From Micractinium sp. NFX-FRZ (taxonomy: Eukaryota; Chlorophyta; Trebouxiophyceae; Chlorellales; Chlorellaceae), in NCBI GenBank assembly GCA_029339195.1, contig JAPTJF010000494.1, positions 1-44,519 of the forward strand: a stretch of DNA of 44,519 bases, read 5' to 3'. Below, piece after piece: positions 39,947 to 44,519 of the stretch (within the stretch, counting starts at the first letter, position 1; every line of letters starts with the position of its first letter). The notes beneath the pieces were generated by a model. The model worked only from the letters and a program-made list of their open reading frames with translations, was not told where the DNA came from and ran no database searches. A program made the position numbers and the translations under genes.

Positions 39947-42900
39947 GCGCGGCCGCTCCGGGCGCCAGGGAGACCTCGGCTCCACCCGCTACTTCCTCTC
40001 ACTGGAGGTGGGGCAAAGGGCAAAAGAAGGGGGGCAATGGGCATACAAGGGGGCAGTGCAAGGCAGCCGATGGTTCACACAGCTGGGTGGAGAAGGGACA
40101 GACGGATGCAGTACATTGCAAGAGTCGCACGGATCCTGATGGCGGCAGCATGTGCCGTCCCCATGCTGCCTGCCCACGTCCTCTGGCCCAGCTCTGCTCT
40201 GCCGAGCCAGTAATTTAGTGCATCCCTCTTTAACATGTGGCTTGCGTGTAGGGACAACCTGTTCCGCACCCCTGGCGACAACCTATGCACCCCGCTGACC
40301 AGGGTGTCTTTGTACCCACCTCCCTTTTCCGCAGGACAACCTGTTCCGCATCTTTGGCGGCGACCGCATCCAGGGCCTGATGAGCGCCTTCCGCATCGAG
40401 GACCTGCCCATTGAGAGCCAGATGCTGACCAACGCGCTGGACGAGGCGCAGCGCAAGGTGGGCGCGCCAGGTTGGGTTTGGGTGAACGTTTGGGCAGGCG
40501 GGGTGGCTGGGCAATTGGGTGCAGGAGGGGCAACACATGACCACTGCGCAGCGCGGGGGGCAGCGCGCGCAGGGCGGAGCTGCCGAGTGCGCGCGCGCCG
40601 CACCGTCCATCGGCCTCCCTGCAGGCCGAACAATCGCCTTGTCTGACACCCCCCCACTCCTTTGCTGGTGCATGCATGTCCCCATGCATCACACGTGTCC
40701 CACTGTATTGCCCGCACCCACGTACCGCCTGTACCGCACCCCGTTGTACCGCATTGTACCGCAGGTGGAGGCGTACTTTTACGACATCCGCAAGCAGCTG
40801 TTTGAGTACGACCAAGTGCTCAACACCCAGGTGGGTTTTCCAACCTGTGTGGGGCAGCTGCACGGTTGTACTGCTCGGCATCGCGTTCCTGCACCCGGTG
40901 CGGAGCACGCCAGCATGCTTGGTTGTTGGATGGTGCCACTGGCTCCCGGGCCCGACAGCCGTGGCCCGCTCACCTTCCCACCCTCCCACCCTCCCACCCC
41001 TGCCCCCCACCCCGCAGCGTGACAAGCTGTACGGCGAGCGGCGGCGCGCGCTGGAGGCGGCCGACCTCACACCCCTCATGCTCGAGTACGCTGAGCGCAC
41101 CATTGACGACATCCTGGAGGTGGGGGGGATGAGCATAAATGGGGTGGAGGTGTTCGAGGGATGGGGTGAGGCACGATTGCTGGGGTGGCTTCGTGGGTGG
41201 GACGAGTGAGAACGAATGGATGGAGGTGTGGGTGGGGCGAGTGAGAACGAATGGGTGGAGGTGTGGGTGGGGCGAGTGAGAACGAATGGGTGGAGGTGTG
41301 GGTGGGGCGAGTGAGAATGAATGGGTGGGGTGAGGTACCAGCGGTGGGGTAGATTGTGGTGGGCTGGGATGAGGTGCGAGTGGCGGGTTGGAGTGATGGG
41401 GTTGACGTGTTGGGGTGGGATGAGGAGAAGAGCCCTCCATTCTCAAGTATGCTGAACACACCCCTGCCGCCCACCCCTGCCCACAAGCGTCAAGCTGCAT
41501 CATTCACTGGTACCCTTCTTTCCCACACCTCTCCTCCCTTCCTTGCTCCCTTCTCACACGCAGGCCAACATCCCCCCCGCCACCCCCGTGGAGGAGTGGC
41601 CCCTGGAGGCCCTGGTGGCCAAGCTGCGGCAGTACTGCTACCTCATGGCCGACCTGACGCCCGAGGCGCTGGCAGCAGAGGCGGGCGGCGACTACGACCG
41701 CATGCGCACCTACCTGCGGTGAGTGTTTTGTTACTTTAGTGGCGTTTAGCTTCTTAGCCGCAGCAAAGGTGTTTTGTGAGCTGCACAGGCAGGCGGCGAC
41801 TACGAGCGCACCCTGTGTACCTACCTGCGGTGAGTGGTGTGTCAGCTGGCGGCAAAGGTAAATTGGTAGCTGAACCGATGTTGATGTCCAAGTGCCGTGC
41901 CGGGCGCGGAGTGCGCTCACCGCCCACCACTGCTGCTGTGCCCCGCTGCTGACGGTGGGGATGGTTGCTGCCGAGGCGGGGGTCTGGGCTCAAAACACCA
42001 CTGACTCAACACGCTCTGTGCCTCACTCCCTGCCTGCAGCAAGCGCGGCGTGGAGGCGTACAACCAGAAGAAGGCTGAGATGGATGCCGCCGAGGCGGGC
42101 CTGGCCTCCAAGGCGGAGCGCTTTTTTGTGCTGGTGCAGACCGACAACCTGTGGAAGGAGCACCTGATGGCCATCAAGTTCCTGCAGCAGGCGGTCAGGT
42201 GCGCCTTGGTTGTAAACGGGTTGGGCTGATGGGAAGGGGGGGGCATGGTCAGGCGTGTGTGGGGCGCAAGGGAGTGGGGGGCACGTGATGGCCATCAAGT
42301 CACTGCAGCAGGCAGTGAGGTGAGGCGCCTGCTCGCAAAGCAGCGTAGTGTGGCTGGCTGAGAAGGGCGGCAGAGGAGAGCGGTGTGGGGGGGGGCAGGG
42401 AGTGGGGGCACCTGATGGCAACCAAGTCCCGGCAGCAGGCAGTGAGGTGCGCTGTGTTGCAAGTTTGCTCAGCAGGGCGGGGAATGTCGGGCGCCGGGAG
42501 TGAGGGGCATCTGATGGCCATCACGTCCCGGCAGCAGGCAGCCCGGCGTGTGACCCTCAAATCCCCACCATGGACCCCTCCACCTCCCGCTGGAGCAGCT
42601 GTACAACTTGCCTGGTTGAGCCGACCCCCCCTGTAACTGCTCGCTCCCTTTCCCCCCGTGCAGCCTGCGCGGCTACGCCCAGCGCGACCCCCTGGTTGAG
42701 TACAAGCTGGAGGGTTACAACCTGTTTGTGGAGATGATGGCGCAGATCCGGCGCAACGTCATTTACAACGGTGAGAGGGGCTGGACGCGGGTGTGTGGCG
42801 CAAGGGAGGTTGTTGCGCATGGGGGTGGACTAGGGGTTTTGAGGTGGTACGGTGGGTGGCGGCGCAAATCTACGATGGTGGGTTCAGGCCTAGCTTTCTG

Positions 42901-43076
42901 TCCCCTGTCCCGTCCCTTCAACCACCTCTTGATCCTCTCCGCCACCCCCGCCTGCAGTGTACATGTTCAAGCCGGACGAGGCGGAGAAGAAGGCCAAGGC
43001 GGCAGCGGCTGCGGCGGCAGCGCAGCAGAACGGCAACAGCAGCCGTGGCAAGAAGGTCAAGGCGGCAGCTGCGTGA
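32910..43076 (+). CDS. secA: Chloroplast preprotein translocase ATPase SecA
   Basis: Twenty-seven exons: 32910-33302, 33734-33814, 34131-34209, 34427-34536, 34860-34961, 35249-35299, 35557-35640, 35879-35992, 36239-36349, 36653-36721, 36944-37012, 37183-37334, 37639-37711, 37920-37991, 38220-38352, 38737-38834, 39052-39124, 39368-39486, 39678-39726, 39859-40007, 40335-40457, 40765-40830, 41018-41119, 41564-41718, 42040-42198, 42664-42770, 42958-43076, encoding 1003 residues. An Arg/Ala/Ser-rich transit peptide covers about the first 60. Then come Walker A GEGKT (167-171), [13 protein letters not shown], Walker B DEVD (271-274), [12 protein letters not shown] and [15 protein letters not shown]. 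It drives proteins across thylakoid membranes through the cpSecYE channel. The length fits plant SecA1. The C terminus is a Lys/Ala tail without the bacterial zinc-binding CxC motif, as usual in plastids. Nine of its 26 introns carry exon relics. Confidence 0.97.
34589..34626 (+). repeat. Exon relic: internal part of SecA exon 4
   Basis: GAGTGGGGCAGGTGCACA and TTTGGGGTTTGGCC match 34484-34525 of exon 4 about 106 bp upstream, with a small deletion. Confidence 0.7.
35036..35085 (+). repeat. Exon relic: donor side of SecA exon 5
   Basis: 37 of 40 bases match the exon end that encodes [11 protein letters not shown], including the donor (GTGTGG against GTATGG), 109 bp downstream. Using this donor would add 109 nt and shift the frame. 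Confidence 0.9.
36118..36160 (+). repeat. Exon relic: 5' part of SecA exon 9
   Basis: GCAGTGGGCCTCCCACCTGC with flanks matches the exon 9 segment encoding [11 protein letters not shown], 135 bp upstream of it. The copy lacks the acceptor itself. Confidence 0.8.
36421..36556 (+). repeat. Exon relics: two copies of the SecA exon 9 donor side
   Basis: Copy 1 (about 36424-36470) repeats the intron start, with GCAGTAGGAACAGCAG exact. Copy 2 (about 36512-36556) repeats the exon end, ATCGTGCTCTCCAACGAG plus GTGAGCT. Together they show two duplications or one followed by divergence. Confidence 0.85.
37349..37382 (+). repeat. (GT)n microsatellite in SecA intron 12
   Basis: A GT run with one TAT interruption begins 14 bp after the donor of exon 12. 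Confidence 0.9.
37408..37481 (+). repeat. Exon relic: donor side of SecA exon 12, donor destroyed
   Basis: A ~70-bp copy of the exon end starts with GTGGTGCCGCCCA and finishes TTCAG/ATGGGCGC where the original has TTCAG/GTGGGCGC, 136-139 bp away. The copied GT is now AT. Confidence 0.85.
38432..38475 (+). repeat. Exon relic: donor side of SecA exon 15
   Basis: GCGGGGCGGGGTACCGAC resembles the segment encoding [13 protein letters not shown], 123 bp downstream of it. It is more decayed than the others. Confidence 0.6.
38605..38664 (+). repeat. Exon relic: acceptor side of SecA exon 16
   Basis: TTCCTGCAG then GGCTCATGGCCCTTCTGAAG matches the real acceptor and exon start 122 bp downstream. The acceptor is intact and the first ~15 codons are open, so it could act as a cryptic acceptor. 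Confidence 0.85.
40248..40290 (+). repeat. Exon relic: acceptor side of SecA exon 21
   Basis: GTGTAG then GGACAACCTGTTCCGCA repeats the exon start at 40335, 83 bp upstream. The polypyrimidine tract is not conserved. Confidence 0.85.
40719..40764 (+). repeat. GTACCGC heptamer repeats at a SecA acceptor
   Basis: GTACCGC recurs four times in the 45 bp just before exon 22, and the last unit forms the acceptor GTACCGCAG. Confidence 0.8.
41193..41330 (+). repeat. 35-bp minisatellite in SecA intron 23
   Basis: Four units of GGGTGGGGCGAGTGAGAACG plus AATGGGTGGAGGTGT repeat with an exact 35-bp period (CGAGTGAG at 41203, 41238, 41273, 41308). Confidence 0.95.
41787..41840 (+). repeat. Exon relic: donor side of SecA exon 24
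   Basis: GGCGGCGACTACGA and ACCTACCTGCGGTGAGTG repeat the exon end and its donor 111 bp downstream. Use of the copied donor would keep phase but read into TGA at once. Confidence 0.9.
42277..42550 (+). repeat. Exon relics: three serial copies of the SecA exon 25 donor side
   Basis: Copies of the segment encoding [12 protein letters not shown] plus its donor lie at about 42282-42330, 42409-42455 and 42508-42550. They are spaced 121, 127 and 99 bp. The first differs from the exon at about five of 41 bases. The last has lost the donor (CCGGCGTG). Confidence 0.93.
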
Positions 43077-43599
43077 GCAGCAGCCTGCCAGCCTCCTTTG
43101 TGTTGCTCTTTGCCTGCCCCTCAGCCCTTGCCCGATATGCACACAGCGCCCCAGGCAGTGCCCTGTGGGGCTGTTCCCTTTTCCCATGGCTTCACTGGCT
43201 TTGATTGTTCATCACGTTCCCCCTCTGTTTGAGCGCACGCCCCATTTGCTTTTCCTTTCATTACAGTCTCGTTTTGATGTGCAACGCTTGGCCATTTGTG
43301 TAGAGCGAGCATGGTGGTCACGCAGTCATGGGGGAGTGGGGAGGGGGGAGGGCTAGAAAGAAAGAGAGGGGTAGGGAAGAGCAGCGAGCAGGAGAAAGCG
43401 GGAGGACAGAGAGGCGCAGGGGAAGCCGCGGCACGCTGGCCAACGACAGGCAGGAGCCTTCAGGAGTCTGGAATGACGGTCAGGCTGGCGATAAGGCTGT
43501 CACCAGCAGCAACTGGTTGTTCAACACTGCCTGCGCAGACGCGGCGACCGCCAATGGGCCCGATCCCGCTGGACATTTGTTGCGAGGAAAGGCCTCCCT
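43077..43599. other. Convergent spacer between SecA and ALY-like genes
   Basis: This holds the two 3' UTRs. TTACA at 43261-43265 gives a minus-strand TGTAA 335 nt past the ALY-like stop. No clear signal was seen for SecA, and no gene. Confidence 0.5.
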
Positions 43600-44519
43600 T
43601 CACTCGGCCACCTCCTCGGCCTCAGCGGCCGCCTCGGGCGCGGCCTCGGCGGGCGCCGCCGCCGCCTCGCCGCCCTCCTCGGCAGCCGCCGCAGCCGCTG
43701 GTGCCTCCCCCTTCTTGGGTGCCGTCTTCCAGTAATCATCCATGTCGTCATTCAGCTTCTGCAGGGGGGGAAGGGGAGAGTGCGAGTCACAGAAGGTGAA
43801 AAGTGAGTCAGAGTGGTGGGGCAGCAGCGAGTGGCGTGAAGTGGGCGGGGAAGGGGTGCAGTGTGCCACTGAGGTGGGACTGGCGGGAGTGCCAAGGATA
43901 GAGAGAAGGTGGGGAGTCAATCAGAGAGGCGCAGCGGGAAGTGGCATGTAATGGGTTGGGAGTGGCAGCGCAGTGCGGGGCCTGTAGTGCTGAGGTGGGG
44001 CTGGCGGGGGTGCCGAGAGCAGTGGGGGCTGGGTGGGGTCCAGGTCCACAACCCTCCCCCCACCATGCCAGCGGCCTCTGTGCAGCATGCCGCCGCTGCC
44101 CGGTCCAAGGTCCCCACCTTTGAAGCCATCTTGTCGTCCTGCATCCTGCAGCACCCCAATAAGGGAAGGAAACAGGCGGCAAGCAAGCGAGAGCGGTCAG
44201 GGGCAGCAGTCACTGCGGCAATCTGACGGGCAGGCCAGGGCATGCTTCTGTTGCAGTGCATTGCTGGCAGCCTGCCGCTCGCAATCCACATCCTGCCCCA
44301 GCGGCAGGTGACAGCCACACGTGCGCGCCTGCCTCCCTTACAGCCTACTGTTAGCTCCCCTCGCCCCCACCCCCTGCACCCACCAGTACTCGTCCATCTC
44401 CTTCTCCAGCTCCTCTGCCGTCTTGGGCTTCTCGCTGCGCCCACGTCCACCGCGCCCGCCCCGGCCACCTGGCGCCCCGCCCCGGCCGCGGCCACCGCCG
44501 CGACCGCCGCGGCCACCGC
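43600..44519 (-). CDS. ALY/THOC4-like RGG-rich mRNA export adaptor (3' part)
   Basis: Three exons are visible (minus order): 44519-44394, 44145-44118, 43758-43600; the 5' part including any RRM is outside the window. The first exon is a dense RGG/GRG tract followed by KTAEELEKEMDEYW. A 28-nt micro-exon follows, then KLNDDMDDYWK and an acidic Ala/Glu tail ending EEVAE. The repeated acidic helix ending in DEYW/DDYW after an RGG stretch matches the C-terminal FoP/UAP56-binding motif of ALY/REF proteins. Those proteins hand spliced mRNA to the export factor. The Ala/Glu tail is longer than in plant ALY proteins. Chtop-like proteins share the same motif, so without the RRM the family is not fixed. 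Confidence 0.7.
43820..44030 (-). repeat. ~110-bp imperfect duplication inside the last ALY-like intron
   Basis: CTGAGGTGGGACTGGCGGGA at about 43868 recurs as GCTGAGGTGGGGCTGGCGGG at about 43990, with similar flanks. Unlike the exon relics, no exon sequence is included. Confidence 0.7.

Noticed and set aside
28062..43076. Very long antisense frames throughout GC-rich exons
   Set aside because: High GC depletes stop codons in shadow frames; translations are Arg/Pro/Ala-rich and lack motifs, while the opposite strand carries conserved domains in spliced frames.

Overview
The window looks like nuclear DNA of a green alga, most likely a trebouxiophyte of the Chlorella type. The reasons are high GC, genes cut by many short GT-AG introns (79 readable, plus dense low-complexity Ala/Gly/Gln coding sequence), TGTAA poly(A) signals, and a plastid-type SecA with a transit peptide. 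The taxonomic call is inference. I resolved nine protein-coding genes and no RNA genes. All joined exon sets keep frame, and the joined lengths of the complete genes are exact multiples of three.

Layout. 1-8416 (+): 3' part of a large coiled-coil protein with a RanBP2-like zinc finger and a CCCH finger. 8772-13003 (-): exonuclease III/APE2-like AP endonuclease ending in a PIP box. 13262-18612 (+): secreted family GH1 beta-glucosidase, divergent from the AP endonuclease across a short spacer with two tandem perfect palindromes. 19279-21136 and 21929-23578 (-): a tandem pair of RING-finger genes whose duplication starts in the last codons of the glucosidase gene. 25002-27658 (+): MYND zinc-finger protein. 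28064-32594 (-): single-pass membrane protein kinase of TKL type. 32910-43076 (+): chloroplast SecA ATPase in 27 exons, sharing a 315-bp divergent promoter with the kinase. 43600-44519 (-): 3' part of an RGG-rich ALY/THOC4-like mRNA export adaptor. The genes share no obvious pathway; this is an ordinary gene-dense nuclear segment.

The most unusual signal is in the introns. At least 18 of the 79 contain a decayed copy of the edge of a neighbouring exon, lying 69-144 bp from the original and usually carrying the copied splice site. They occur in five of the nine genes, on both strands, at donor and acceptor sides, and in one intron three times in series. This points to continuing small tandem duplication across exon-intron junctions. 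Other points of interest are the GC-AG introns, a 212-nt intron nearly identical between diverged RING paralogues, a ~40-residue repeat module in the RING proteins, a telomere-like inverted motif in a glucosidase intron, and the promoter palindromes.
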